Below, piece by piece: positions 33,619-42,716 of a DNA stretch of 55,264 bases. The DNA comes from Pseudomonadota bacterium (GTDB lineage Bacteria; Pseudomonadota; Gammaproteobacteria; Steroidobacterales; Steroidobacteraceae), in NCBI GenBank assembly GCA_025357635.1, contig JANXOV010000150.1, positions 1 through 55,264 on the forward strand, given 5' to 3'. Within the stretch, counting starts at the first letter, position 1, and every line of letters begins with the position of its first letter. Under the pieces are notes generated by a model. That model did no database searches, was not told where the DNA came from, and worked only from the letters and a program-made list of their open reading frames with translations. A program made the position numbers and the translations under genes.

Positions 33619-34005
33619 ATGAGTCAGCCCAGCACCGAGCTTGAGACATTCCCCAATCCCGCACCGGAGCGCGATTACACCATCCGCATGAACATTCCGG
33701 AGTTCAGCTGCCTGTGCCCGAAAACCGGCCAGCCGGATTTCGCCACGCTGAAGCTCGAGTACGTTCCCGATCAGCGCTGTGTCGAGTTGAAATCGCTGAA
33801 GCTTTATATCTGGTCTTTTCGGGATCACGGCGCTTTTCACGAGGCCGTCAGCAACGAAATACTCGGCAAGCTGGTCGCGGCCACCGCGCCGCGGTTCATG
33901 CGGCTGAGTGCGAAGTTCAATGTACGTGGCGGAATCTACACCACGGTGATCCTCGAGCACCGCAAGCTTGCCTGGAACCCCCAGGCGACGGTAACCCTGC
34001 CCTAA
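33619..34005 (+). CDS. queF: NADPH-dependent 7-cyano-7-deazaguanine reductase (short QueF)
   Basis: A 128-residue unimodular QueF reducing preQ0 to preQ1 in queuosine synthesis. The catalytic motif [12 protein letters not shown] places the nucleophile at Cys33 and the proton donor at Asp40. [14 protein letters not shown] contains the family's characteristic E(S/L)K(S/A)xK substrate region, and [10 protein letters not shown] is conserved. It is the short (about 130-165 residue) type, not the tandem enteric form. ATG 33619 is favoured over TTG 33613. It stands alone, divergent from smc. Confidence 0.94.
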   Translation: MSQPSTELETFPNPAPERDYTIRMNIPEFSCLCPKTGQPDFATLKLEYVPDQRCVELKSLKLYIWSFRDHGAFHEAVSNEILGKLVAATAPRFMRLSAKFNVRGGIYTTVILEHRKLAWNPQATVTLP

Positions 34006-34049
34006 TTTCCCTTTTAATTCATATATTTATGCTGATTGCGCTGCGACGC

Positions 34050-34077
34050 TGTACAGGTTGCGCCGCGTCGGTATAAT
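34050..34077 (+). promoter_or_regulatory. dksA promoter with GC-rich discriminator
   Basis: TGTACA (34050-34055) and a perfect TATAAT (34072-34077) are 16 bp apart. The bases after the -10, CGCGCGCTC, form a GC-rich discriminator of the kind seen at stringently controlled promoters. It would give a leader of roughly 30 bases before ATG 34113. Confidence 0.6.
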
Positions 34078-34112
34078 CGCGCGCTCTTGAAGGATAGTGG
34101 CGGAAAACCGAT

Positions 34113-34985
34113 ATGCCCTCGAAGAAGCCCAGCAAACCCGTGAAAAAGCCGTTTCGACCCGCTGCGAAAAAAGCAGTTGCATCCAAGGCGTCGGCGCCCA
34201 AGAAGGCAGTGCGCTCTGCGCCCGGTTCAAACTCCAAGGTCAAAGTGAAGTCGACGAAATCCGTTTTAAAAGCGCCTGTAAAAGCAGCCGTCAAAGCATC
34301 TGCCAAAGCCTCCCCCCTGAAAAGCGTTGCAACCAAGGTCGTACCGCTCAAGCCGGTCGCTGCTCCCAAGGTCGTGCCGGTCAAGCTGGCCGCTGCTCCC
34401 AAGGTTGTTCCGGTGAAGCCGGCCGCAAAACTCAAGACCGCCGAAGAAAAGTCGGCGCCAATCAAGTTCGATCCGCGCCCCCTGGTTGTTTCGCGTCCGT
34501 CGTCCATGGACGACGACGCGGATTCCGACGGCCCGGTACCGGCGAGCCTGCTGGCGGGCCCGCGCAACGTAAAGCCGTACATATCCAGGCGCGGCGAACA
34601 GTACATGAACAAGGAGCAGCTGCAGCATTTCAGCCGCATCCTGCGCAACTGGAAGCGAGATCTCATGGTCGAGGTGGACCGCACCGTACTGCACATGAAG
34701 GACGAAGCCGCCAACTTCCCCGATCCAAACGACCGCGCGACCCAGGAAGAGGAATTCAGCCTGGAGCTGCGGACACGCGATCGCGAGCGGAAACTGATCC
34801 GCAAGATCGACGAAGCCTTGAAGCGCACCGAAGACGGCAGCTACGGCTATTGCCTGGAGACCGGCGAAGAGATCGGCATCAAGCGCCTGGAAGCCCGGCC
34901 GGTGGCGACACTGTCCGTCGAAGCGCAGGAGCGGCGTGAACGCCGTGAAAAGCAATACGGCGACCGCGACGACCGATACCGCTGA
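34113..34985 (+). CDS. dksA: DksA transcription factor with long Lys/Ala/Pro-rich extension
   Basis: 290 residues against 151 in E. coli. Residues 1-120 are Lys/Ala/Pro/Val-rich with imperfect repeats (PKVVPVK), followed by an acidic stretch (SMDDDADSDG). The rest matches DksA: a coiled coil with tip motif DPND (Asp204, Asp207) and EEEFSLELRTRDRERKLI. Of the four zinc cysteines only Cys247 remains; the others read Thr250, Ser268 and Ala271. Such Cys-poor forms are known in other Proteobacteria. DksA works with ppGpp on RNA polymerase. A GC-rich-discriminator promoter lies upstream and gluQ overlaps the 3' end. Confidence 0.92.
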   Translation: MPSKKPSKPVKKPFRPAAKKAVASKASAPKKAVRSAPGSNSKVKVKSTKSVLKAPVKAAVKASAKASPLKSVATKVVPLKPVAAPKVVPVKLAAAPKVVPVKPAAKLKTAEEKSAPIKFDPRPLVVSRPSSMDDDADSDGPVPASLLAGPRNVKPYISRRGEQYMNKEQLQHFSRILRNWKRDLMVEVDRTVLHMKDEAANFPDPNDRATQEEEFSLELRTRDRERKLIRKIDEALKRTEDGSYGYCLETGEEIGIKRLEARPVATLSVEAQERRERREKQYGDRDDRYR

Positions 34986-35871
34986 GACTTTGGCCTACGT
35001 CGGGCGCTTTGCGCCCTCGCCGACCGGCGATCTGCATCTAGGTTCCCTGCTGACCGCGGTGGCGAGCTTTCTGGATGCTCGCGCAAATCAAGGCCGATGG
35101 CTGCTGCGCATGGAAGATCTGGACACGGAGCGCGAGGTCCCCGGTGCGGCGTCGCGCATACTGCGCTGCCTGGAGTTGTTTCAGCTGCATTGGGACGGTC
35201 CGGTCAGCTATCAAAGCCGGCGCGCCGGCCTGTACGAACACGCGCTGCAGGAACTGCAGGCGCACGACCGGACCTTCCGCTGCACCTGTTCACGGCAGCA
35301 ACTGCACAATGCGGCCATCTATCCGGGAACCTGCCGGCGCTCCGCGCCTTCACCCGACGCCACCGCGGCCGTGCGCTTCGCCCTGGAGCCCGGCGACATG
35401 GCGTTTGAAGATCGCATTCAAGGGCACATTGGCGCAGACCCGTCGCATAGCTTCGGCGACTTTGTCATCAGGCGGCGCGACGGAACCTTCGCCTACATGC
35501 TTGCGGTCGTGGTGGATGATGCAGCTCAAGGAGTCACGCACGTGGTTCGAGGCGCGGATCTGCTCAGCAGCACCCCCGCCCAGATCCAGATCCAGCGATC
35601 CTTGGGTTATCGGCAGCCGGTCTATGCGCATGTACCGGTTCTCACCGAACCCGACGGCAGCAAGCTGGCAAAATCAAAGCGCAGCCTGGCCGTGAATCCG
35701 GCCGCCACGGGCCGTGACCTGTGGAGCGTGCTGGATCTGATCGGGCTGCAGCCCCCGGTGGACATGCGTCGCGCGACCCTGCCGGAGTGCTGGAAATGGG
35801 CCCTGGCGGCCTGGAGCATCGCAAAAGTGGCCAAACGAGCCGAATTGCCCGCCCTGCCGCGCGTCTCATAA
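34936..35871 (+). CDS. gluQ: Glutamyl-Q tRNA(Asp) synthetase
   Basis: A 311-residue (from GTG 34936) GluRS-like enzyme that attaches glutamate to queuosine in tRNA-Asp. It has the GRFAPSPTGDLHLGSL signature, a zinc site (CTCSRQ and YPGTC) and KLAKS in place of KMSKS, and lacks the anticodon-binding domain. The start is uncertain: GTG 34936 overlaps dksA by 50 bp, while TTG 34990, four bases after the dksA stop, would give the E. coli-like N-terminus. Its position after dksA is conserved, and queF nearby fits a queuosine theme. Confidence 0.92.
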   Translation: MNAVKSNTATATTDTAETLAYVGRFAPSPTGDLHLGSLLTAVASFLDARANQGRWLLRMEDLDTEREVPGAASRILRCLELFQLHWDGPVSYQSRRAGLYEHALQELQAHDRTFRCTCSRQQLHNAAIYPGTCRRSAPSPDATAAVRFALEPGDMAFEDRIQGHIGADPSHSFGDFVIRRRDGTFAYMLAVVVDDAAQGVTHVVRGADLLSSTPAQIQIQRSLGYRQPVYAHVPVLTEPDGSKLAKSKRSLAVNPAATGRDLWSVLDLIGLQPPVDMRRATLPECWKWALAAWSIAKVAKRAELPALPRVS

Positions 35872-35875
35872 GCAT

Positions 35876-35903
35876 TTGCCTGGGCACCGCATTGCGCTAT
35901 TCT
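35876..35903 (+). promoter_or_regulatory. Possible phaR promoter
   Basis: TTGCCT (35876-35881) and TATTCT (35898-35903) are 16 bp apart just after gluQ, each matching four of six consensus bases. The 144-bp gap to phaR holds nothing else recognised. Confidence 0.3.
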
Positions 35904-36015
35904 TAGTGCACTGCGATCAACCACTTGGATTGGAACAGCCGATCTTACGAGCGCCGCCCAACGCACCGGGCCGGGCCACGGCGACACGTCGATCAGCACA
36001 AGCGAGGAGCCGATT

Positions 36016-36339
36016 ATGAGCGAACCGCGAGTGATCAAGAAATACCCCAACCGTCGTTTGTACGACACGTTCGAAAGCCGGTACATCACGCTGGCGGAAA
36101 TCCGCAAGCTGGTGATGGACAAGACCAATTTCGTTGTCGTGGACAAGAAATCGAACACGGACATCACCCGCAGTATCTTGCTGCAGGTGATCTCAGAGCA
36201 GGAGCATCAAGGATCGCCGGTCCTGAGCCAGGAATTTCTGGCGAATGTCATACGATCGTATGGCGATCCGATGCACGACATGGTCGGCGGAATCCTGGAC
36301 CAAAGCATGCGGGCGTTTGCCTCGCAGCATCAGCGTTGA
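36016..36339 (+). CDS. phaR: PhaR-type polyhydroxyalkanoate regulator, short form
   Basis: A 107-residue protein. Residues 1-62 are the PHB/PHA accumulation regulator DNA-binding domain (RVIKKYPNRRLYDTFESRYITLAEI is the hallmark). The remaining 40 residues correspond to one partial PHB-binding repeat, making it shorter than the 180-200 residues usual elsewhere. PhaR represses phasin and related genes and is released by polymer. GAGGAG precedes ATG 36016. No polymer synthase or phasin gene is in the window, so storage metabolism is inferred. Confidence 0.85.
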   Translation: MSEPRVIKKYPNRRLYDTFESRYITLAEIRKLVMDKTNFVVVDKKSNTDITRSILLQVISEQEHQGSPVLSQEFLANVIRSYGDPMHDMVGGILDQSMRAFASQHQR

Positions 36340-36357
36340 TAGCGTAACGCAAGGCAG

Positions 36358-36388
36358 ACAGCGGCGGCTCTTGGCGAGCCGCCGCTGT
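36358..36388. terminator. Bidirectional terminator between phaR and pnp
   Basis: A perfect 13-bp stem (ACAGCGGCGGCTC at 36358-36370 with its complement at 36376-36388) and a 5-base loop lie between the convergent genes. T-tracts are poor on both sides. Confidence 0.65.
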
Positions 36389-36405
36389 GTTCGCAAGGCG
36401 AAAAC

Positions 36406-38493
36406 TCAGGCGGCGTCGACGTTGCGCATGGACAGACGCACGCGTCCCTGGCGGTCCACTTCGAGCACTTTGACGCGCACCACATCGCCTTCCTTGAGCT
36501 TGTCACCGACGCGCTCCACGCGCTCCTCGCTGATCTGCGAAATATGCACCAGGCCATCGCGGCCGGGAAGGATGGTGACGAATGCACCGAAGTCCATCAA
36601 TCGGGCGACCTTGCCTTCGTAGATGCGGCCGACCTCGATATCTGCCGTGATCAACTCGATGCGTCGCTGCGCCTCGCGCCCCGCCTGGCCCTGCACGGAT
36701 GCAATCTTGACCGTGCCGTCGTTTTCGATGTCGATCGAGGTGCCGGTTTCTTCGGTGATCTGCCGAATGACCGCGCCGCCCTTGCCGATGACGTCGCGAA
36801 TCTTCTCCGGGTCGATCTTCAACGTGATGATGGTGGGCGCCCACTCGGACATGGATTCGCGCGGCTTGGACAGCACCTTGTTCATCTCATTCAGGATGTG
36901 CAGTCGGCCTTCGCGAGCCTGATCCAATGCAACCTTCATGATCTCGCGCGTGATGCTCGTGATCTTGATGTCCATCTGCAGTGCCGTGACGCCTTCTTTG
37001 GTTCCGGCGACCTTGAAATCCATGTCTCCGAGGTGGTCTTCGTCACCCAGAATATCGGTCAGCACTTGAAAGCGCGCGCCTTCCTTGACCAGGCCCATGG
37101 CGACACCGGCTACCGGCGCCTTGATGGGAACGCCTGCGTCCATCAGCGCAAGGCTGGTACCGCAGACCGAGGCCATCGAACTGGAGCCGTTGGATTCAAA
37201 GATTTCCGACACGACGCGAATGACGTAGGGAAACTTATCCAGCGGCGGCATGACAGCCTTGACACCGCGCTTGGCCAGATTGCCATGGCCGATCTCACGC
37301 CGCTTGGGCGAGCCGACCATGCCGGTTTCGCCAACGCTGAACGGAGGAAAGTTGTAGTGCAGCATGAACGGTTCTTTGCGCTCGCCGGTCAGACCGTCGA
37401 TGATCTGGGCGTCACGCCCGGTTCCCAGGGTCGTCACCACCATGGCCTGCGTTTCGCCGCGCGTGAACAGCGCCGAACCGTGGGTCCGCGCCAGAACGCC
37501 CGTGCGAATGCTGATGGGGCGCACAGTCTTGGTGTCGCGTCCGTCGATGCGGGCATGGCCATCCAGAATGCGCTCGCGCACCAGCCGGTATTCAAGATTG
37601 AAGAACTCACCGCCCACCTGCTCGGCAGTGAACTTCGGATTCTCACCGCTGCTCAAAGCCTCCAGCGCAGCCTTCTTGACCTCGCCGATCTTGGCATGAC
37701 GCTGCTGTTTTTCGGTGATGGCGTACGCGGCTGTCAATTGCTTTTCCGCGATGGCCGCAACGGCCGACTTTAACGCGGTGTTTGCTTCGGGAGCCGACCA
37801 TTCCCATTTCGGCTTGCCGGCCTCGGCAGCCAGTTCCTTGATGGCTTTGATCGCGGTCTGCATCGCTTCGTGACCGAACATCACCGCGCCCAGCATCACT
37901 TCTTCGGACAGGCAGTCGGCCTCGGACTCGACCATCAATACGCCTTCTTCGGTGCCGGCGACGACCAGGTCAAGATCCGACTCGGCCAGTTGAGTGGCCG
38001 TCGGATTCAACACGTACTTGCCGTTGATGTAGCCGACTCGCGCAGCGCCAATCGGACTGATGAAAGGCAGCCCCGAGATGGCAAGCGCAGCCGAGGCGCC
38101 AAGCAGCGCGGGGATATCCGAATCGACCTCGGCATTGACCGACAGAACGGTTGCAATGACCTGAACGTCATTGCTGAAGCCTTCCGGAAACAGCGGCCGG
38201 ATCGGCCGGTCGATCAGACGGGAGGTCAGGGTTTCCTTTTCGGTGGGCCGGCCTTCGCGTTTGAAAAATCCGCCCGGAATGCGCCCCGCGGCATAGGTCT
38301 TCTCTTGGTAATTCACGGTGAGCGGAAAGAAATCGCGGCCCGGAACGGCGCTGCGCTTACCCACCGCAGTGACGAGCACCACGGTTTCGTTCATCGTCAC
38401 GAGTACCGCGCCGTCGGATTGACGCGCCATTTCTCCGGTTTCGATGGTGACACTGTGCTCACCATAGCTGAATGTTCTCTTGATAGCAGTCAC
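36406..38493 (-). CDS. pnp: Polyribonucleotide nucleotidyltransferase (PNPase)
   Basis: A 695-residue 3'-5' phosphorolytic exoribonuclease. Two RNase PH domains (the second containing [14 protein letters not shown] and [15 protein letters not shown]), a KH domain ([15 protein letters not shown]) and a C-terminal S1 domain ([25 protein letters not shown]) are in order. GTG 38493 follows AAGGGGTAGG and gives an N-terminus like E. coli; an ATG 13 codons upstream has no ribosome binding site. It is downstream of rpsO, with a long hairpin between them. Confidence 0.97.
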   Translation of the reverse strand: MTAIKRTFSYGEHSVTIETGEMARQSDGAVLVTMNETVVLVTAVGKRSAVPGRDFFPLTVNYQEKTYAAGRIPGGFFKREGRPTEKETLTSRLIDRPIRPLFPEGFSNDVQVIATVLSVNAEVDSDIPALLGASAALAISGLPFISPIGAARVGYINGKYVLNPTATQLAESDLDLVVAGTEEGVLMVESEADCLSEEVMLGAVMFGHEAMQTAIKAIKELAAEAGKPKWEWSAPEANTALKSAVAAIAEKQLTAAYAITEKQQRHAKIGEVKKAALEALSSGENPKFTAEQVGGEFFNLEYRLVRERILDGHARIDGRDTKTVRPISIRTGVLARTHGSALFTRGETQAMVVTTLGTGRDAQIIDGLTGERKEPFMLHYNFPPFSVGETGMVGSPKRREIGHGNLAKRGVKAVMPPLDKFPYVIRVVSEIFESNGSSSMASVCGTSLALMDAGVPIKAPVAGVAMGLVKEGARFQVLTDILGDEDHLGDMDFKVAGTKEGVTALQMDIKITSITREIMKVALDQAREGRLHILNEMNKVLSKPRESMSEWAPTIITLKIDPEKIRDVIGKGGAVIRQITEETGTSIDIENDGTVKIASVQGQAGREAQRRIELITADIEVGRIYEGKVARLMDFGAFVTILPGRDGLVHISQISEERVERVGDKLKEGDVVRVKVLEVDRQGRVRLSMRNVDAA

Positions 38494-38529
38494 GTGACCT
38501 ACCCCTTGAATTTCTGTGATTTTGGTGCA

Positions 38530-38559
38530 CACGCACTGCCGCGATGGCGGGAGTGCGTG
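38530..38559 (-). promoter_or_regulatory. Long hairpin in the rpsO-pnp leader (RNase III-like site)
   Basis: CACGCACT (38530-38537) pairs with AGTGCGTG (38552-38559); after one G/G mismatch CCGC pairs with GCGG around a 4-base loop. No T-run follows, so it is not a terminator. In E. coli RNase III cleaves a hairpin at this position and PNPase then represses its own mRNA; the same role here is inferred. Confidence 0.55.
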
Positions 38560-38568
38560 ATGCAGCGG

Positions 38569-38838
38569 TTAACGACGCAAGCCCAGGCGTTCGACGACTT
38601 GGGAGTATTTTTCTGGAGTCGTGTTCTTGAGGTAGTCCAACAATTTGCGTCGTTGATTTACCATCTTGAGCAAGCCTCGACGCGAGGCATGATCGGCCTT
38701 ATGCGCAGTGAAGTGCTGGCTCAGACCATTGATTCTTTCGGACAGCAAGGCAATTTGAACTTCCGGCGAGCCGGTATCCGAGGCGGAGCGCTGGAATTTA
38801 CCGACGACTACCGTCTTTTGTTCGCGATTAAGTGGCAT
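38569..38838 (-). CDS. rpsO: 30S ribosomal protein S15
   Basis: An 89-residue ribosomal protein, the exact length of E. coli S15, binding the central domain of 16S rRNA. Conserved [21 protein letters not shown] and [22 protein letters not shown] are visible. ATG 38838 follows GAGG; a five-codon upstream extension is unlikely. A promoter lies about 50 bp upstream, overlapping the truB stop, so it can be expressed apart from the rimP operon. Confidence 0.98.
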   Translation of the reverse strand: MPLNREQKTVVVGKFQRSASDTGSPEVQIALLSERINGLSQHFTAHKADHASRRGLLKMVNQRRKLLDYLKNTTPEKYSQVVERLGLRR

Positions 38839-38884
38839 TAAATCAAACCTCAATCAATAACTTAGACCCTTTAAGAAGGCGCGC

Positions 38885-38913
38885 ATTGTACCCGCCGGCC
38901 CCCCTCCCCTCAA
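38885..38913 (-). promoter_or_regulatory. rpsO promoter overlapping the truB stop
   Basis: On the minus strand TTGAGG (38913-38908) and TACAAT (38890-38885) are exactly 17 bp apart, matching four and five of six consensus bases. The -35 covers the truB stop codon. Comparable internal rpsO promoters exist in enterics. Confidence 0.6.
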
Positions 38914-39833
38914 GCTCGATTCGCACCAGAGCTGCATATCAGGCGGCGTGGCATCAGGCGGCCGGACGCCTGCACCTCGCCCAATCCTAGAAATTGCGCT
39001 TCCGGGCCGTAAATTCGCACGTTCGGCAGGCAGTCGGCGCGCACATCGACCTTGCGCCCCAGCCGCAGATCGGCGGCCTGCGTAGCGTCCACGTCGAGCC
39101 GCGGTACGTCGCGCAGCGCCTCATCCACGGGTAGCAAATGCTGCCATCTTTCGGCGGGAACCATGGATTCGAGCGCCTCCAGTTTCACCATGCCATGCTC
39201 CTCAAAGGGCGCCACGGAGAGGCGTCGAAGCCCAGTCAAATGACCGATCGTGGAGAGCCGGGCGGCGATATCCTCCGCCAGAACCCGGATATAGGTGCCT
39301 TTGGAACAGTGCACATCGAAGCACAGATCAGGGCTGTTCCAGTTCAGCATCTGCATGCCGTAGATGGCGACTTTGCGAGGCACTCGATCCAGCGTTATGC
39401 CCGCTCTGGCATAGGAATACAGCGGCTTGCCGCCGTGTTTGAGCGCGGAATGCATTGGCGGCATCTGCTCATACTCGGCTGGAAAACCGGCCAATGCGGA
39501 CCGCAGAATCTCGGCCGACAACGCCGGCAGCGGTTGGCGTTCGCACACGGCGGTTTCCTGGTCGCCGCTGGGCGTGCGCTCACCCAGGCGGACTGTGACG
39601 CGATAGGTCTTGTCCGCATCGAGCAGATGCGCGCCAAATTTGGTCGCCTCGCCGAAACAAATGGCGAGGAAACCGGTTGCCAGGGGATCGAGGGACCCGG
39701 TATGCCCGGTTTTGCGAGCGCAGAACAGTCGCTTGAGCCTGGCCACCGCCGCCGCCGAGGTCAGAGCCAGAGGTTTGTCGAGCAATAAGATGCCGTGAAC
39801 GTCCGCGTTCGTGCCGAAGCGGCCTTCACTCAT
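38910..39833 (-). CDS. truB: tRNA pseudouridine(55) synthase
   Basis: A 307-residue enzyme making pseudouridine 55 in the T-loop of all tRNAs. The catalytic Asp49 is in KTGHTGSLDPLATG; MPPMHSALKHGGKPLYSYAR and the PUA-adjacent CSKGTYIRVLAEDIA segment are characteristic. ATG 39833 overlaps the rbfA stop by 8 bp, implying coupling. It is in the standard rbfA-truB-rpsO order. Confidence 0.97.
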   Translation of the reverse strand: MSEGRFGTNADVHGILLLDKPLALTSAAAVARLKRLFCARKTGHTGSLDPLATGFLAICFGEATKFGAHLLDADKTYRVTVRLGERTPSGDQETAVCERQPLPALSAEILRSALAGFPAEYEQMPPMHSALKHGGKPLYSYARAGITLDRVPRKVAIYGMQMLNWNSPDLCFDVHCSKGTYIRVLAEDIAARLSTIGHLTGLRRLSVAPFEEHGMVKLEALESMVPAERWQHLLPVDEALRDVPRLDVDATQAADLRLGRKVDVRADCLPNVRIYGPEAQFLGLGEVQASGRLMPRRLICSSGANRA

Positions 39834-40182
39834 TCGGTTTGGTCACCGAGTCGATGAGCTGGGTCAGTCGCACACCGCGCTCGATCGATTCGTCCAACTC
39901 GAAGGCCAGCGTGGGCGTATAGCGAATCTGCAGCGCCCGGGTCAAGGCGCTGCGCAAAAACGGCGCCGCGCTGTCCAGACCCTTCTGCACCCGCGGGTCA
40001 GGCCCATCATGGCCGAACACCAGATAAAAAACCTTGGCGGTGCGTAGATCCGCCGCCACGTCCACAGCCGTGATGGTCACGTTGCCGATGCGCGCGTCCT
40101 TGACGTCGCGCCGCAGCAGATCGGCCAGTTCGCGCTGAATCTGTTCACCCAGTCTCTTGCGGCGCTGATTTTCCTTGGGCAT
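39826..40182 (-). CDS. rbfA: 30S ribosome-binding factor A
   Basis: A 118-residue KH-fold protein needed for late 30S maturation and cold adaptation. Conserved features include RKRLGEQIQRELADLLRRDVKD at the N-terminus, ITAVDVAADLRTAKVFY, and LQIRYTPTLAFELDES. The start is 18 bases after infB, and the 3' end overlaps truB. Confidence 0.95.
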   Translation of the reverse strand: MPKENQRRKRLGEQIQRELADLLRRDVKDARIGNVTITAVDVAADLRTAKVFYLVFGHDGPDPRVQKGLDSAAPFLRSALTRALQIRYTPTLAFELDESIERGVRLTQLIDSVTKPNE

Positions 40183-40200
40183 GCAGCACCGGTGCGCACG

Positions 40201-42705
40201 CTACAGCGTGCGCGCCACTTCCACCCGCGAATAGCATTCGATCTGATCGCCTTCGCGCACGTCGTTGTAGTTCTTCACACCGATGCCGCATTCGGTGCCG
40301 GCACGGACTTCGTTGACATCGTCCTTGAAGCGCTTCAGTGATTCCAACGCTCCTTCGAAGATCACCACGTTGTCGCGTAGAACGCGGATCGGGAAATTGC
40401 GGCGAACATAGCCGTCCGCGACCATGCAGCCGGCCACCGTGCCAAACTTGCTGGAGCGGAACACGTTGCGCACTTCGGCAAGACCCACGATCTGCTCCTT
40501 GACCTCCGGCGCCAACAGCCCGGTCATGACGGCGCGGATGTCGTCGATGGCTTCATAGATGATGCTGTAATAGCGGACATCGACACCGTTGTCCTTGATC
40601 GACGTGCGCGCCGCGGAATCGCCGCGCACGTTGAAGGCAATGATGCGCGCCTTGGAGGCGGCCGCCAGCGTGACATCGGATTCGGTCAACCCGCCCACGC
40701 CCGATGCCACGATATTCACTGCGACTTCCGAGGTGGAGAGCTTCTGCAATGATTCGCGCAATGCCTCCACGCTGCCTTGAACGTCGCCCTTGATGAGGAT
40801 CTGCACCAGGTTGGCCTTGGCTTCGCCAAGCGTGGAGAAGACGTCCTGCATGTTGGCGCTTTGCTTGGCGAGCTTCACTTCGCGCAGCTTCGCCTGACGA
40901 TGCATGGCGACTTCGCGGGCCCGGCGCTCGGTTTCCACGACCAGCAACTCATCGCCCGCATTGGGCGAACCGGACAGGCCGAGGACGACGACCGGAATTG
41001 ACGGCCCGGCGCTTTCGACCGGCCTCCCCGCCTCATCGAACATGGCGCGCACGCGGCCGAATTCCTGACCGACAAGCAACGGGTCGCCCAGCTTCAAAGT
41101 GCCGCGCTGCACGAGCACCGTGGCAACCGCGCCACGCCCCTTCTCCAGACTGGATTCGATGACGAAGCCGCCCGCCAACCCATCGGTCGGCGCCTTGAGT
41201 TCCAACACTTCGGCCTGCAGCAGGATGCTGTCGAGCAGCTGATCGATGCCCTGTCCGGTACGTGCCGAAACGGAAACGAAAATATTCTCCCCGCCCCACT
41301 CTTCGGGAATGACGCCGTGTTTGGTGAGTTCCTGCTTGACTTTTTCGGCGTCCGCCTCGGGCTTGTCGATTTTGTTGACTGCCACGACGATCGGTACACC
41401 GGCAGCCTTGGCATGCTGAACGGCTTCGATGGTCTGCGGCATGACGCCATCGTCCGCACCGATCACCAGAATCACGATGTCGGTCACCTGGGCGCCGCGG
41501 GCGCGCATCGAGGTGAAGGCGGCGTGACCCGGCGTATCCAGGAACGTGACCATGCCTTTGCTTGTTTTCACGTGATAGGCGCCGATATGCTGCGTGATCC
41601 CGCCCGCCTCGCCGTCAGCGACCTTGGTGCGCCGGATGTAGTCGAGCAGTGAGGTCTTGCCGTGATCCACGTGACCCATCACGGTCACGACCGGCGGACG
41701 CGGCACGCCTTCACGGACTTCCTCTCCGACCAGGCCCTGCAGGTCCTGCTCGATCACGTTTTCCTTTCTCAGCACTGGCGTGTGCCCAAACTCCTCGACC
41801 ACCAGAACAGCCGTATCCTGATCGATCATCTGATTGATCGTCGCCATGACGCCCATGGTCATCAGCGTCTTGATCACTTCAGTGGCTTTGACCGCCATCT
41901 TTTGAGCCAGCTCGCCGACGCTCAGCGCCTCACCGATCGCCACTTCGCGCACGACCTTGGCGGTCGGCATTTCAAAGCCATGCTTGCTGTCGGAGTCGCC
42001 CATCGCGCGGCGGCGGCCATCGCGCGACTTCTTCTTCTTGTGCCGCGCGCTTACATCGCCTGCGATGTGAAGTTCCTGGCGTCCATAGCGAGTGGACTTG
42101 TCGTCATCGGGGGCCCGCGCTGCCTTGACGGGTTTCGCCACCGTAGGCTTGCGCTCACGCTCGGCCTGATCGCGGGCCTGTTGCTCCACCAGGCGCCGCG
42201 CATCGTCTTCTGCGGCGCGCTTCTTGTTTTCTTCATCGGAGCGGCGACGGGCTTCTTCTTCCTGCCGCTCGCGATCCAGGCGCTCGCGCTCGCGCCGCCC
42301 TGATTCCTCGGCCTCCAACGCCGCCTTGGCCTGTTCCTCGAGTTCGCGCTGCTTGTCGAACTCCTCCTGTTGGTGCCGGGCCTGGTCCTCCAGCACCTCG
42401 CGCTTGATGTAGGTGCGTTTGCTGCGAACCTCGACATTTACCGTGCGCGCACGTCCTTGTGGACTTGCCAGCTTCAGTTCGGATTGCGACTTGCGGCGAA
42501 GCGTGATCTTGCGAGGCGCCGCGTCGGCCTGCTCCTCGTTGCCGTGGCTGCGGCGCAGATGCGTCAGCAGCTCGTGTTTGGCTTCTTCGCTGATCATGTC
42601 CTGCGCGTTGGTCACCTTGATGCCCGCTTGATCGAGCTGCAGCAGCAGCCTGTCGACCGGAACCTTCAGCACCTCTGCAAATTGAGCGACCGTAACATCC
42701 GCCAT
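40201..42705 (-). CDS. infB: Translation initiation factor IF-2
   Basis: An 834-residue GTPase delivering fMet-tRNA to the 30S subunit. An N-terminal IF2N domain ([23 protein letters not shown]) is followed by a long charged Glu/Arg/Ala-rich linker (about 90-230), the GTPase domain (G1 GHVDHGKT, G3 DTPGHAA, G4 NKID), and the C-terminal domains II-IV ending [20 protein letters not shown]. Internal initiation giving shorter isoforms, known in enterics, cannot be judged here. It follows nusA by 11 bases. Confidence 0.97.
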   Translation of the reverse strand: MADVTVAQFAEVLKVPVDRLLLQLDQAGIKVTNAQDMISEEAKHELLTHLRRSHGNEEQADAAPRKITLRRKSQSELKLASPQGRARTVNVEVRSKRTYIKREVLEDQARHQQEEFDKQRELEEQAKAALEAEESGRRERERLDRERQEEEARRRSDEENKKRAAEDDARRLVEQQARDQAERERKPTVAKPVKAARAPDDDKSTRYGRQELHIAGDVSARHKKKKSRDGRRRAMGDSDSKHGFEMPTAKVVREVAIGEALSVGELAQKMAVKATEVIKTLMTMGVMATINQMIDQDTAVLVVEEFGHTPVLRKENVIEQDLQGLVGEEVREGVPRPPVVTVMGHVDHGKTSLLDYIRRTKVADGEAGGITQHIGAYHVKTSKGMVTFLDTPGHAAFTSMRARGAQVTDIVILVIGADDGVMPQTIEAVQHAKAAGVPIVVAVNKIDKPEADAEKVKQELTKHGVIPEEWGGENIFVSVSARTGQGIDQLLDSILLQAEVLELKAPTDGLAGGFVIESSLEKGRGAVATVLVQRGTLKLGDPLLVGQEFGRVRAMFDEAGRPVESAGPSIPVVVLGLSGSPNAGDELLVVETERRAREVAMHRQAKLREVKLAKQSANMQDVFSTLGEAKANLVQILIKGDVQGSVEALRESLQKLSTSEVAVNIVASGVGGLTESDVTLAAASKARIIAFNVRGDSAARTSIKDNGVDVRYYSIIYEAIDDIRAVMTGLLAPEVKEQIVGLAEVRNVFRSSKFGTVAGCMVADGYVRRNFPIRVLRDNVVIFEGALESLKRFKDDVNEVRAGTECGIGVKNYNDVREGDQIECYSRVEVARTL

Positions 42706-42716
42706 AGCTTTCTTCC

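Noticed and set aside
34097-34939. 280-codon rightward frame overlapping dksA
   Set aside because: Same-strand frame-shifted shadow; the dksA frame has the conserved protein and a ribosomal context.
34850-34985. DksA as a pseudogene because the zinc cysteines are missing
   Set aside because: The frame is intact, the surrounding residues are conserved and Cys-poor DksA proteins are functional in other Proteobacteria.
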